Counted from the stretch's first letter, positions 53,608-61,905 are shown. The stretch: DNA of 64,000 nt from Prevotellamassilia timonensis (GCF_021531665.1 NZ_JADYUH010000006.1:1-64000), one strand, 5' to 3'. The notes: generated from the sequence alone by a model not told the origin. Program-made: numbers and translations.

Positions 53608-54614
53608 TATTCTTGTCTCAACAAATAGTTTACCACACTTTCCCAACCAGGGAATTCATCATTGCCAAACTGAATCCATTTTCCTTCAAACTCACTTGTG
53701 CCATTCTTGCCACGGTCATCAATGAGATAGTCGCCTTTACAGAGGTTCTTGCAATGGGTAATGACCATACGTTTGTGGAACACATCATCCAAATAACGTG
53801 TCACCCACTTCACCTTATCTGACCATGCCGAAGGATTCTTCCAAGGGGCTGTAGAGAGGATGTAGAGATCAAAATGCTCTTGCAACGTGTGCATAGCCTC
53901 GATGGCTCCCGGCATAGGTTTCATCTCGGCAAAGAGGCCGGGAATCTCATCAAGACGTCCTTCGTATTCTTTTTTGATCTTATCTGACTGAAGGTCAAGT
54001 CCCGATTGAAAATCCACAAGCACATTGTCCATATCCACAAACACTCGTTTCTTCCTTCGAATTGACTTCTTCTCCAATTCCTTTGTCTTGTCCCGAAGAT
54101 CATAACTGTCGCGCAAATCCATCAGGATGCCGCAGAACTCTGAAGGCGTGAGTATTGTCTTGTATGAACTCGGTTCACCGCTTGTGTGAACGAGTGTGAT
54201 GCCACGAGTCTGCATCAGTGCGGCACGGAACCGTTCACTTTGCTCGAACATTGATTGATAAGCACGGCGTATGAGTTGCTGATACTCTTCGCTTTGGCGG
54301 TCTAGTGCCTGCCCCTTCCACCATACTATCTGGTCAGTCTGCCAAGAAGTGACGCTCACCTTCCGAGCATTGCCGCCCTTCATGCTGCATATCTGCCGTT
54401 GCTTGTCAAGTTCCTTCCTCTTCAGAGATTGCAGGAAACCCTCCATACTGCCGCATACCATTCCATCGAAACGGAAACCGTTGCTGCACATGTTGCTGAG
54501 CACATTGGAGGGGTACAAACCATTAGAACGTATATCCAGAGTGTTTGTCTCTGGATTATACATATCCTTCAGTTCGTGCCCGTTCCGTGTGGTAGCCATA
54601 TAATTTTCTTCCAT
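53607..54614 (-). CDS. Fusion of NADAR (YbiA/RibX-like) and 5'(3')-deoxyribonucleotidase domains
   Basis: 335 residues (ATG at 54599 is an alternative start). Residues ~25-175 match the NADAR fold: LSNMCSNGFRFDGMVCGSME, GFLQSLK, GGNARKV, WWKGQALDRQSEEYQQLIRR, then FEQSERFRAALM and FCGILMDLRDSYDLR. NADAR proteins act on ADP-ribose or N-glycosidic bonds. Residues ~198-335 are a HAD deoxyribonucleotidase: KKRVFVDMDNVLVDFQSG (nucleophile DxD), PMPGAIEAMHTLQEHFDLYI, LSTAPWKNPSAWS and DYLIDDRGKNGTSEFEGKWI. This pairing suggests removal or salvage of a modified nucleotide (inference). It lies in an operon with a Cys-phosphatase. Confidence 0.8.
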   Translation of the reverse strand: MEENYMATTRNGHELKDMYNPETNTLDIRSNGLYPSNVLSNMCSNGFRFDGMVCGSMEGFLQSLKRKELDKQRQICSMKGGNARKVSVTSWQTDQIVWWKGQALDRQSEEYQQLIRRAYQSMFEQSERFRAALMQTRGITLVHTSGEPSSYKTILTPSEFCGILMDLRDSYDLRDKTKELEKKSIRRKKRVFVDMDNVLVDFQSGLDLQSDKIKKEYEGRLDEIPGLFAEMKPMPGAIEAMHTLQEHFDLYILSTAPWKNPSAWSDKVKWVTRYLDDVFHKRMVITHCKNLCKGDYLIDDRGKNGTSEFEGKWIQFGNDEFPGWESVVNYLLRQE

Positions 54615-54645
54615 TTTTCAATTCTTTTTTCGTTCATATACATCT

Positions 54646-55203
54646 TCATGACCTACTCTTTTCATTTATAGCCTTCTTCCTTTCTTTGAAAACTTCTTCA
54701 GGCATAGGATTTTGTCCATTTCGTTCTGTCATACAGTTATACATGGCATTGAGAACTTGCATGATATTGTTAGTATCATGACCAGATGCTTCCGTATAGC
54801 CTCTGAGATTTGGCGCATCGAGACCTTGGTCTGCTCCATAGAAAACCCAATATACAGAGAGTGCAATATCTGTTCGATGCAATCCCATGGCGCAAGCAAT
54901 ATAGAAGTCACCTCGCTCTATGAGTTCGCAGAACCGTAGCAGTCGATCAACCATCACCTCTGTATTCAACTTCTTCTTGTCAACAGGATAATGGAAGAAC
55001 TCCATTCCGTATTGTTCGCAATACTCCACAAGCCTGTTTGAGGAATCCAGATTCCGAAGGTCTATGACGGTCTTAATACCCGCTTCTGCTATGATTGGCC
55101 ATGCATACTTCAGGTGCCTTGACGACAATGTTCGTCCTCGTACTCCACCAAAAACAGGAGCCACATCCGGTATCCCACTATCTATCATTCTTTGTACGTC
55201 CAT
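54646..55203 (-). CDS. Tyrosine/dual-specificity-like Cys phosphatase
   Basis: 185 residues. The Cys-phosphatase loop is present as ACAMGLHRTDIALSVYWVFY (CxxGxHRT variant of HCxxGxxRT) near residue 100; an upstream general-acid region reads GIKTVIDLRNLDSSNRLVEY. Such small phosphatases recur beside ADP-ribose-processing genes in bacteria. It starts two bases after the stop of a 73-residue frame and precedes the NADAR fusion by 31 bp, so the three are probably co-transcribed. The substrate is unknown. Confidence 0.8.
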   Translation of the reverse strand: MDVQRMIDSGIPDVAPVFGGVRGRTLSSRHLKYAWPIIAEAGIKTVIDLRNLDSSNRLVEYCEQYGMEFFHYPVDKKKLNTEVMVDRLLRFCELIERGDFYIACAMGLHRTDIALSVYWVFYGADQGLDAPNLRGYTEASGHDTNNIMQVLNAMYNCMTERNGQNPMPEEVFKERKKAINEKSRS

Positions 55204-55205
55204 TT

Positions 55206-55427
55206 TTATTTTGCTTTTCTTAATACTTCTTCAACACGCTTCATATTATTCCGGACATTTCCTCTTGTATAGAGGACAACCTTGGATTTCATCCTTCGTT
55301 TTCTTGCCAGGGCCGAGCTCAAGCAAGCCTGACTCTGCTCATGTGGCTTAACAAAAACGTTCAACATATCCTGAAAGCCTCTATGGCTTGAAAAATGTAT
55401 GAGCAAATACAGTTTGTCGGATCCCAA
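55206..55427 (-). CDS. Hypothetical protein, possibly a gene remnant (73 residues)
   Basis: Starts MGSDKLYLLIHFSSHRGFQD and ends MKRVEEVLRKAK. Its stop is two bases before the phosphatase start, suggesting coupling, and a TACTTTTG box lies ~65 bp upstream. The abrupt N-terminus, which begins in what looks like the middle of a fold, hints that it is the tail of a longer ancestral protein. No family named. Confidence 0.45.
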   Translation of the reverse strand: MGSDKLYLLIHFSSHRGFQDMLNVFVKPHEQSQACLSSALARKRRMKSKVVLYTRGNVRNNMKRVEEVLRKAK

Positions 55428-55489
55428 AAGGAAGTATATCTCTGCATCAGCATTATCCTCCCTTCATTACGTTTATGATAGTATTGAGG

Positions 55490-55497
55490 CAAAAGTA
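55490..55497 (-). promoter_or_regulatory. -7 box of the phosphatase/NADAR operon
   Basis: TACTTTTG on the minus strand; it would start a transcript covering 55427 down to 53607. No clear -33 at the expected distance. Confidence 0.55.
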
Positions 55498-55531
55498 ACA
55501 CTACATCTATCACATATGTACATATTCTCTG

Positions 55532-55735
55532 TTATTTATCATAGTTTTGTAACAATTCACATGCAAGACATACGATATGAGATTCATCATCCTTAATGAA
55601 GTGCTCCAAGATGCCTCGTTGCACCAAAAGGACCCTCAATTTCGTGCCGTCAAACCCAAAGATGACACAGTCCGTCGTTACACTCGGATGGGGGTACCTA
55701 TAGCAGTATTTCAACTCTTCATCTGTCTTGTTCAT
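55532..55735 (-). pseudogene. Truncated NrtR-like NUDIX gene
   Basis: From ATG 55735 it reads MNKTDEELKYCYRYPHPSVT, then TDCVIFGFDGTKLRVLLVQR, the N-terminal beta strands of NrtR/NUDIX ADP-ribose-responsive regulators. The NUDIX box itself is missing: after QRGI the sequence jumps to an unrelated-looking end (LEHFIKDDESHIVCL...). A -7 box (TAACTTTG, 55763-55770) is intact 28 bp upstream. The C-terminal NUDIX box and winged helix seem lost by internal deletion. Confidence 0.7.
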
Positions 55736-55762
55736 ATTCCTTATTGCGTTAAATTTACGTAG

Positions 55763-55770
55763 CAAAGTTA
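55763..55770 (-). promoter_or_regulatory. -7 box of the truncated NUDIX gene
   Basis: TAACTTTG on the minus strand, 28 bp before the ATG at 55735. Confidence 0.6.
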
Positions 55771-55934
55771 ATGTGTTTATTCTGAACAATAAAACTTTTT
55801 GTGTGATATATACACAAGACAAGCAGTCTCCCTTCAAAAACACCTCAATTTACTGTCTTCTCAGCAGCTTTTCCTTGCCAATGTCGATTATAGCATCTGC
55901 AGCGCACAACTGAGTCGGTTGCAAACTCCCCGGA

Positions 55935-56022
55935 ACGAAGGGACAAAGAGACGAGGGGACGAAGAGACAAAGAGACAAAGAGACGAAGGGACAAAGAGAC
56001 AAAGGGACAAAGAGACAAAGGG
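55935..56022. repeat. 8-bp tandem repeat, eleven units
   Basis: Units ACAAAGAG, ACAAAGGG, ACGAAGAG and ACGAAGGG (one reads ACGAGGGG). It sits upstream of the NUDIX remnant and downstream of ompA, in no credible frame. The rest of 55771-56237 shows no gene. Confidence 0.9.
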
Positions 56023-56237
56023 ACGTGGTGCTGCCGAGAAAAGGTTTTCCGTTTTTTTCTACTTTCAAAGCAGATCTATCGCTAACGGACTGAAAACTCA
56101 TACGTCACTTTTTCCCGCCGTTTCGTCACTCCTGCGCGCAGGAACGACGCCACGCTGACCGCGAACGAGGTTCTGACGAAAACGGTGTGGCACGACAGCA
56201 TTGCCCTCGTTGGTTCATCAGCTTGCATCAAAATGAT

Positions 56238-56268
56238 GCGGGGCAGCATCGTGATGACGCTGCCCCGC
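56238..56268 (-). terminator. Terminator of the OmpA-family gene
   Basis: GCGGGGCAGC / GCTGCCCCGC stem with a loop of 11; the minus-strand tail is ATCATTTTG. It lies 27 bp past the stop codon. Confidence 0.75.
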
Positions 56269-56294
56269 TCGGGAGACTAAACAATATGTTCTAA

Positions 56295-57443
56295 TTACTT
56301 GGATTCAATCGTACAGATGCTGACACGGTTCCAGTCGGGTTCGCTGAACATGTCACCCACGCCCTGACCTTCAGCCACGATGCGGGAAGCGTCAATCTTG
56401 TACTTGTTCACGAGGACAGTCTTCACGGCTTCAGCACGAGCCTTGGCAATCTTGGCGTTGATTTCTGCAGAGCCTTCGGGAGAAGCGTAACCCTTGATGG
56501 TCACTTTGGCGTCCTTGTGGTTCTTCATGAACGTAGCCACACGTTCCACGTTGGGGAGCTGAGAAGCGTCGATGACGCTCTTGCCTTGACGGAAGGTGAT
56601 GGTCTGTTCGAGAGAGTTGGCACCCTTCTGAGTTTCCACGACTTTCTGGATTTGCACGGCGGGTTTCTTGTTGCGCTCGTCGTTGAGCTGCTGCTGGAGC
56701 GTGCGGATTTGTCCGTTGAGTTTGGAAACCTGAGCGTCCTTGTCGCTCACCTGAGCGCGGAGGTCGTTGATTTTGGCATTGAGACCATCCACTTCTGCCT
56801 GGTCGTAACCCTTGGCGAAGGTGAGGTAGTGCTTGCCGTTGCTCTTGTTCTTGAAGTGATAGGTCACACCGGCGAGCACCTGGATGGCACTGTGGTTCAC
56901 GTTGTAGGCAGTGTTCTGCTCTTTGGAGCCACCGTCAAGGTTCCAAACGATGGCGGGTTTGAGGGCGACCGTCCAAGCCTTCTCTTTGCCAAGGTTGAAA
57001 TTAAAGTTCAAACCTGCTTGAGAGGTCATGTCATTGCCACCGTCATCACCGACTTTGAAGTAGTGCATCAAGCCAATGCCATAGACACCTTCCACCTCGA
57101 AGACGCGGGGTTCACCCTTGTAGCCGAAGATGGCGTTGGTGAGGTTGAACTTAGCAAGCAAGTCAGCGTTCACAGCATCGATGACAGTCTTGCTGTCGGT
57201 GATGTTGTTGGTGGCAGTTCCCTGCACGCCGACACCGAAGATCGGGGTGATTTGCTTCGTCACCTCAAGACCGTAGGCAGCACGAGCATTCTTGAACATA
57301 GCGTTGTGAGTGGTCTTGGTGTAAGCACCACCAACGAGACCAATGGACCAGTTGTCAAAGAAACGAGAGCCCTGGATGGTCTTCTGTGCATTGCCGCTGA
57401 GGACAATGACACCCATTGCGAAAAGAGTAAAGAGTTTTTTCAT
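56295..57443 (-). CDS. OmpA-family outer-membrane protein
   Basis: 382 residues from ATG 57443, which gives the signal peptide MKKLFTLFAMGVIVLSGNAQ; the open frame upstream runs through the promoter. Residues ~25-225 form an eight-stranded barrel; ~230-270 is a coiled coil (VDGLNAKINDLRAQVSDKDA, VSKLNGQIRTLQQQLNDERN); ~285-382 is the OmpA peptidoglycan-binding domain (ITFRQGKSVIDASQLPNVER, GYASPEGSAEINAKIAKARA). It anchors the outer membrane to the wall. Divergent from the DUF3467 gene. Confidence 0.93.
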   Translation of the reverse strand: MKKLFTLFAMGVIVLSGNAQKTIQGSRFFDNWSIGLVGGAYTKTTHNAMFKNARAAYGLEVTKQITPIFGVGVQGTATNNITDSKTVIDAVNADLLAKFNLTNAIFGYKGEPRVFEVEGVYGIGLMHYFKVGDDGGNDMTSQAGLNFNFNLGKEKAWTVALKPAIVWNLDGGSKEQNTAYNVNHSAIQVLAGVTYHFKNKSNGKHYLTFAKGYDQAEVDGLNAKINDLRAQVSDKDAQVSKLNGQIRTLQQQLNDERNKKPAVQIQKVVETQKGANSLEQTITFRQGKSVIDASQLPNVERVATFMKNHKDAKVTIKGYASPEGSAEINAKIAKARAEAVKTVLVNKYKIDASRIVAEGQGVGDMFSEPDWNRVSICTIESK

Positions 57444-57549
57444 AAGATATAAAAAATGGTTTCTGTTTATAGTTGCGTCGAGTGAATCTTTGTGACTCAA
57501 AGAGAGGAGTGATGGGATAAATAGGTTAAGGAATCCTATAAATTCGGCG

Positions 57550-57582
57550 CAAAAGTACGCATAAAATCTCAGACCATGCAAC
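57550..57582 (-). promoter_or_regulatory. Promoter of the OmpA-family gene
   Basis: Minus strand GTTG region (57579-57582), 21 bp, TACTTTTG (57550-57557). The leader is ~100 nt. Confidence 0.7.
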
Positions 57583-57639
57583 TCAGTGCAGAAAAACAGC
57601 CTTTCCCGCTCTTGTTTTCCGAAATATGGAACAACATTG

Positions 57640-57670
57640 TTGCTCAATCCGCCCTCTTCTGCTATTTTTG
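57640..57670 (+). promoter_or_regulatory. Promoter of the DUF3467 gene
   Basis: TTGC (57640-57643), 19 bp, TATTTTTG (57663-57670); the ATG is at 57708. Confidence 0.8.
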
Positions 57671-57707
57671 CCGTCGCGCAAGCGCCCCACCTCTAAAATA
57701 TATCATC

Positions 57708-58040
57708 ATGGAAAATCAAGACAAGAACAATGGTCAGTTGAAAATTGAACTGACTCCCGAAGTGGCTGAGGGCATCTATTCCAACCTCGCCATCATCACT
57801 CACTCCAGCGCCGAAGTAGTGCTTGACTTCATCCGCGTGCTTCCCGGTCTGCCGAAAGCCAACGTGAAGAGCCGTATCGTCTTGGCGCCCGAGCATGCCA
57901 AACGCCTTCTCTATGCGCTGCAGGACAACATCGTGAAATATGAGAAGGCGTACGGTCCCATCAGACTCCCCGAAACAGCCGAGCAACCGCAAGGCGGCCG
58001 CACCGCCACTCCCTTCGGTGTGCCTGAGGGCAACGCCTGA
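57708..58040 (+). CDS. DUF3467 family protein
   Basis: 110 residues. The frame is open upstream, but ATG at 57708 follows a strong promoter and gives the family N-terminus MENQDKNNGQLKIELTPEVA. Core: EGIYSNLAIITHSSAEVVLD, FIRVLPGLPKANVKSRIVLA and HAKRLLYALQDNIVKYEKAY. DUF3467 proteins are small cytosolic proteins conserved through Bacteroidota, without a known role. Confidence 0.92.
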   Translation: MENQDKNNGQLKIELTPEVAEGIYSNLAIITHSSAEVVLDFIRVLPGLPKANVKSRIVLAPEHAKRLLYALQDNIVKYEKAYGPIRLPETAEQPQGGRTATPFGVPEGNA

Positions 58041-58097
58041 GAGAGAAGCGCGAAACGTCTTCTTCGCTTCATTCACTTTTGAATTCGCCTACGAAAA

Positions 58098-58133
58098 GGC
58101 GGTGTGTCAGAGCACAAATTTTGACACACCGCC
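58098..58133 (+). terminator. Hairpin after the DUF3467 gene
   Basis: Perfect 12-bp stem GGCGGTGTGTCA / TGACACACCGCC, followed by TTCATTGTG. The GGTGTGTCA arm also forms the ends of the second MITE family near 62.4-62.7 kb, so it may be the relic of such an element. Confidence 0.7.
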
Positions 58134-58229
58134 TTCATTGTGTTGGGGCTTATAGCAAAACTTGTGCCATGATGTCTTCAAAAGGAAACGCAGGAAAAAA
58201 TATGAAATAGGCATCGCGCGCGAGGCGCG

Positions 58230-58950
58230 CGTATTCACCTTTCACACCTATACGTTTTTCAAGGGTACATGCATTTCTTGCAAACCCTACACAGTTGGCG
58301 TTTAAAGTTTGATAATCAGAGAGGTTAAGTGTGTAGGGTTTGGTCTGCAAATTCTACACAAAACCCTTCACTGTGTAGGGTTGCGCGGCGATGTGTGTAG
58401 GGTCGTGGTGAAGCAAAAAATATAAATGTAGGATTGGGCGGAAATATGCAAAAACGCGGTTCTCATCCTACATTTTTGCTCTTCAAGGAACCTGTGTCGC
58501 TGAGAAAAATTTTGCCTATTCGGCACGCAGTTTTACTTAGGTGCGCACATAAGTGAAATTAGGGGAAGGCAAAGAAAAATTTGAGGAAGGCTAAGAAAAA
58601 TTTGAGGAAGGCAAAGTGAAATTAGGGGAAGGCTAATTTTTCCTAGGTGCGCTCCTAGTTTTTCCTAGGTGCGCTCCTAGTTTTAACTGGGTGCGCTCCT
58701 AGTTTTAACTGGGTGCGCTCCTAAGTAAACTGCGTGCCGTTGCAATGTAGGGTTGCCGTGTAGGCTTTCATGTATAGTTTTTGTGTAGGGTTTGAAGCGT
58801 CTCAATGTATGGTTCAATGTATAGTTTGTGCAAGGTTTGCAGCACAAACCATACATTTCACAACATACAGGGAATCAGAGAGATGTAGCGTTAAATGTAG
58901 GATTTGTGTATAGTTTGCATAGTTTTTTCTTGCCCTTGTAATATGGTATA
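58230..58950. repeat. Composite palindromic repeat region, copy 2
   Basis: Also between two convergent genes. Left flank has CAAACCCTACACAGT and GTGTAGGGTTTGG words. Inner inverted arms are GGCACGCAGTTTTACTTAGG (58523-58542) and CCTAAGTAAACTGCGTGCC (58720-58738). The 21-bp array (~4 units, 58555-58638) and the 22-bp array (~4 units, 58640-58725) lie inside. The right flank from TGCAATGTAGGGTTG to TTGTAATATGGTATATA is largely the same as in copy 1 (34764-35015). The rest of 58041-59126 outside these parts shows no gene. Confidence 0.85.
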
Positions 58951-59126
58951 TAAAATACATGAAATAAACCTTTCGCTGTTTTTCCCAGCTGACACGGGGT
59001 TTGCAGGTGTTCCTCTATTTCCTCCGTTATACACGTCTTTTGAGGTTAGCCGTCTTGCTCTCAACCACCGATCATATCGGAAGAGCTATTTGTTCTGCGG
59101 ATTCTGCGTAAACCAGCAATACATCT

Positions 59127-59159
59127 AAAAAAGGAGTGCCCCGGACGGAGCACTCCTTT
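59127..59159 (-). terminator. Terminator of the second secreted-protein/small-protein operon
   Basis: AAAGGAGTGC / GCACTCCTTT (59130-59139, 59150-59159) with a T run on the minus strand, ~28 bp after the small gene. Confidence 0.9.
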
Positions 59160-59187
59160 GCTTATTGTACATTATACAAGTGGCAAT

Positions 59188-59370
59188 TTATTCTTCGCCA
59201 GACCAGTCTGTGCTGTTCCAACCACCACGTTGGTCGGAGAGGACACTGGTTTCATCGTCAATTGTTGTACTACCAGAGCCACCGATAGACATATCTACTG
59301 AACCTGCCAACATTCCTTCAGAGAGAATCTGGATGGAAGAGGCTTGAGGAGACATATATTTCTTTTTCAT
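59188..59370 (-). CDS. Small protein of the SEGMLA-S family (60 residues)
   Basis: Starts MKKKYMSPQASSIQILSEGM and ends SDQRGGWNSTDWSGEE. Homologous in pattern to the 58-residue protein at 22627-22803: KK-Y(M/I)(S/A)PQA, IQI-SEGMLA(G/A)S, a variable Gly/Ser/Asp-rich middle (here SIGGSGSTTIDDETS), then SD-RG-WNS--W. No signal peptide. The gene is 24 nt downstream of a large secreted-protein gene and just before a terminator. Function unknown. Confidence 0.88.
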   Translation of the reverse strand: MKKKYMSPQASSIQILSEGMLAGSVDMSIGGSGSTTIDDETSVLSDQRGGWNSTDWSGEE

Positions 59371-59394
59371 GATGTAATATTCTTGTTTTTATGA

Positions 59395-61905
59395 TTACTT
59401 AATAAATACCTTCTTGCCTTCACTAGTTACGAACACACCGTTAGCAGGATAAAGCACGCGACGTCCATTGAGGTCAAAGTACTGTACATTACCTTCTGCA
59501 TTATTCACAACGTCTGAGATGCCAGTCATGTTGCCGAAATTGAAAGAGAGGGCTGCGGCGGGATTAACGATGTTTGTTGCAGGAAGATATGCCTTATTGG
59601 CAGGAACAGAAGTGATGGTGGCTTTGAGGAACTTCACTTTGTTTGCGTCGGTAGCATCCACACCAAGCATATAGTTGTCATCTGCAGTGAAACCAATACG
59701 TTTTGCAGTAGCGGCAACGAGTTTGTTTTCCAAAGTCTTGGTTGTAGATACAATATCAAGGTTCACAACCTTACCACCTTCATAAACAAGCACAGCACCT
59801 TCATTGGCAGGAATGATGCCGTCCTCGATTTCTGTAAGCGTCAGGACATCTCCTTCTGCTACTCGACCGTAGTATGCTTTTACACCGCTGGAAGCAGGTA
59901 CTTGCACTGCAAATGGGAAACCAACAGAGGCATAACCGCTAGAAGAGATGGTCACAGGAACAGAAGAAACCTTTTCCAACTGCCAATAGCTACCAGCGTC
60001 GTTATCATTGTTGCCATTATAGTCACAGATGATATTATTATCATTACCTTGGAATGCGTTGATACGATGACCGGAAATCAACATTTGGAACTTGGTCTTT
60101 CCATCGTTGCCAGTGAATGTGGCAGAGGGGAAAGCCTTGAACAGATAGGAGCCACCGGCAGCTACATTAATCGGCATATCAAGACCGCTTGACACGTAAT
60201 CACTCATATTGCATTTTGTGTTGGCATTGCGAATCTTGAATGTGCCATCGCCATTTGATTCCAACTTCCAAAGCATAGGAACAAACGAACCATCAGAAGT
60301 CACACGACGAACCACGCGATCAATGCTGTTGTCTGCAGCATAAGAGGAAGAAAGATTACCATCTGTTCCCACAAAAATATTTTCAGAGGAAATGTATTTC
60401 TTATTGATGGTGTTTGCATTCACAATGCGATAGTAGGTGTCAGCATTGATATCAGCTGCAGGTACGTTCAGGTTGTCATATACAGCATCCAAAGCAGCGA
60501 ACGTGGTTACTGAAGCGGCTGCGGTGGCTGCGGCAGAAACATCTGCAGCAGTACAAGAAGTGACATAGGTTTCATCTGCTTCGTTTGCGGTGGTGTTACC
60601 AATAACATCTTTACCCACAGCAAGCAAGTTTGCATTAGTTTCCACATTCCAAATGCGGAAGCAAGAGCCCTTATCATTTTTCGAGCCACTACTATTCCAC
60701 ACACCAAGACGGGCATTAGCCACACCACCTTTGCGTTCACTGGCATTCAGATATTGATTGCCGGAACCTGTCCAAAGGCTGAAGCCTGCTTCACCTTGTG
60801 AACCGTTGTAATCACTATTCTGTGCAAAATAGAAAGTGGTTCCGTTGGCAGCACCAGATTCCAAAGTTGCAAAACCGCTTGCCCATTTGAGATAACGATT
60901 TTGACCCTTATTGTAGAGTTTTACACCGGTACCGTCTTGTTCAAAACTCCAAACAGCGTTGTTGAAACTTGCATAATCTGCCAAATCTGTGGAATTAAAC
61001 GCTGATGGCACTGTCATCACATGCCAAGCAGCATCATCAGAATCGTAGTATGCTTTTACGGTTCTTGTGCCTTGATTCATAATCTGAATTGCATACCACG
61101 TTTTACTTTCGGCAGTGGAGAAAGAAACGGGAATAGTACCAGTCAAAGTCGCAATGTAATTGAACTCGGTATTGGTCTCACTAACGACTAAGTTTTCAGG
61201 AGCTGTAATAGTGTAATAATAGGAATGAACCGGACTATATGATATGGTGGTACCATCTTTGAGATAAGAGGTCTGGTTATAGAACTCTTCATCACCACAA
61301 GTTAGTTTTACAGTGGTTCTGCGGAACGTAACAGTTTCCTCGGAGAGAGTGACAGGTACAATCTTATATCCGGCATTAGCGCCTTTACCCTGCCAACCAA
61401 CAAATTGGCCGTCTTGCATGTCAAACCAGACATTGTTTCCAGAGTTCTTTACATAGAAAGTACCTGCAGAAGCACCGGCTCCATCTACGTTTGTCGTGCT
61501 AATGACGAAAGAAGAGGGAGAAGTGGTTTCTTGTGCATAGCAAGCACCATCAATAACCGGTTTCATATAGATTCCGGAAAATGCAGTTTCAAAAGTGTAG
61601 GTATTCTCAGCATCAGCCACTTTGTGGAAAGTAAACACTGCCAATCCGTCTGTCTCATCGTCAGCTGTGAGTGATGCATCGTTGTTGAGTTTCAAAGATG
61701 CAAGACCATTCAATTTGATATACTTGTTTTTGCCGACTGAAAGGAAAGCATAAGTTCCACCGTCGGTGATGTCAGACAAGTTGGTCACAGCGGCTCCTAC
61801 ACTCGCAACTTTGCGATAAGAATAGGAAGGATTTGTTTGCGCGGATGCTGAGCCGACGCACACCAGCATCAGCATAAGCGACAAGAAAAAAGTAATTCTT
61901 TTCAT
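59395..61905 (-). CDS. Large secreted protein with C-terminal YFDLNGR module, unknown function
   Basis: 836 residues. Signal peptide MKRITFFLSLMLMLVCVGSA (cut near SASAQ). The body has repeated lectin-like beta segments: YAFLSVGKNKYIKLNGLASL, WYAIQIMNQGTRTVKAYYDS, YNKGQNRYLKWASGFATLES and YYRIVNANTINKKYISSENI. These resemble ricin-type or similar carbohydrate-binding repeats, with no catalytic domain visible. Residues ~640-790 form an Ig-like beta region, then YFDLNGRRVLYPANGVFVTS ending GKKVFIK. Its partner is the 60-residue protein gene 24 nt downstream. Surface display is inferred from the C-terminus. Confidence 0.82.
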   Translation of the reverse strand: MKRITFFLSLMLMLVCVGSASAQTNPSYSYRKVASVGAAVTNLSDITDGGTYAFLSVGKNKYIKLNGLASLKLNNDASLTADDETDGLAVFTFHKVADAENTYTFETAFSGIYMKPVIDGACYAQETTSPSSFVISTTNVDGAGASAGTFYVKNSGNNVWFDMQDGQFVGWQGKGANAGYKIVPVTLSEETVTFRRTTVKLTCGDEEFYNQTSYLKDGTTISYSPVHSYYYTITAPENLVVSETNTEFNYIATLTGTIPVSFSTAESKTWYAIQIMNQGTRTVKAYYDSDDAAWHVMTVPSAFNSTDLADYASFNNAVWSFEQDGTGVKLYNKGQNRYLKWASGFATLESGAANGTTFYFAQNSDYNGSQGEAGFSLWTGSGNQYLNASERKGGVANARLGVWNSSGSKNDKGSCFRIWNVETNANLLAVGKDVIGNTTANEADETYVTSCTAADVSAAATAAASVTTFAALDAVYDNLNVPAADINADTYYRIVNANTINKKYISSENIFVGTDGNLSSSYAADNSIDRVVRRVTSDGSFVPMLWKLESNGDGTFKIRNANTKCNMSDYVSSGLDMPINVAAGGSYLFKAFPSATFTGNDGKTKFQMLISGHRINAFQGNDNNIICDYNGNNDNDAGSYWQLEKVSSVPVTISSSGYASVGFPFAVQVPASSGVKAYYGRVAEGDVLTLTEIEDGIIPANEGAVLVYEGGKVVNLDIVSTTKTLENKLVAATAKRIGFTADDNYMLGVDATDANKVKFLKATITSVPANKAYLPATNIVNPAAALSFNFGNMTGISDVVNNAEGNVQYFDLNGRRVLYPANGVFVTSEGKKVFIK

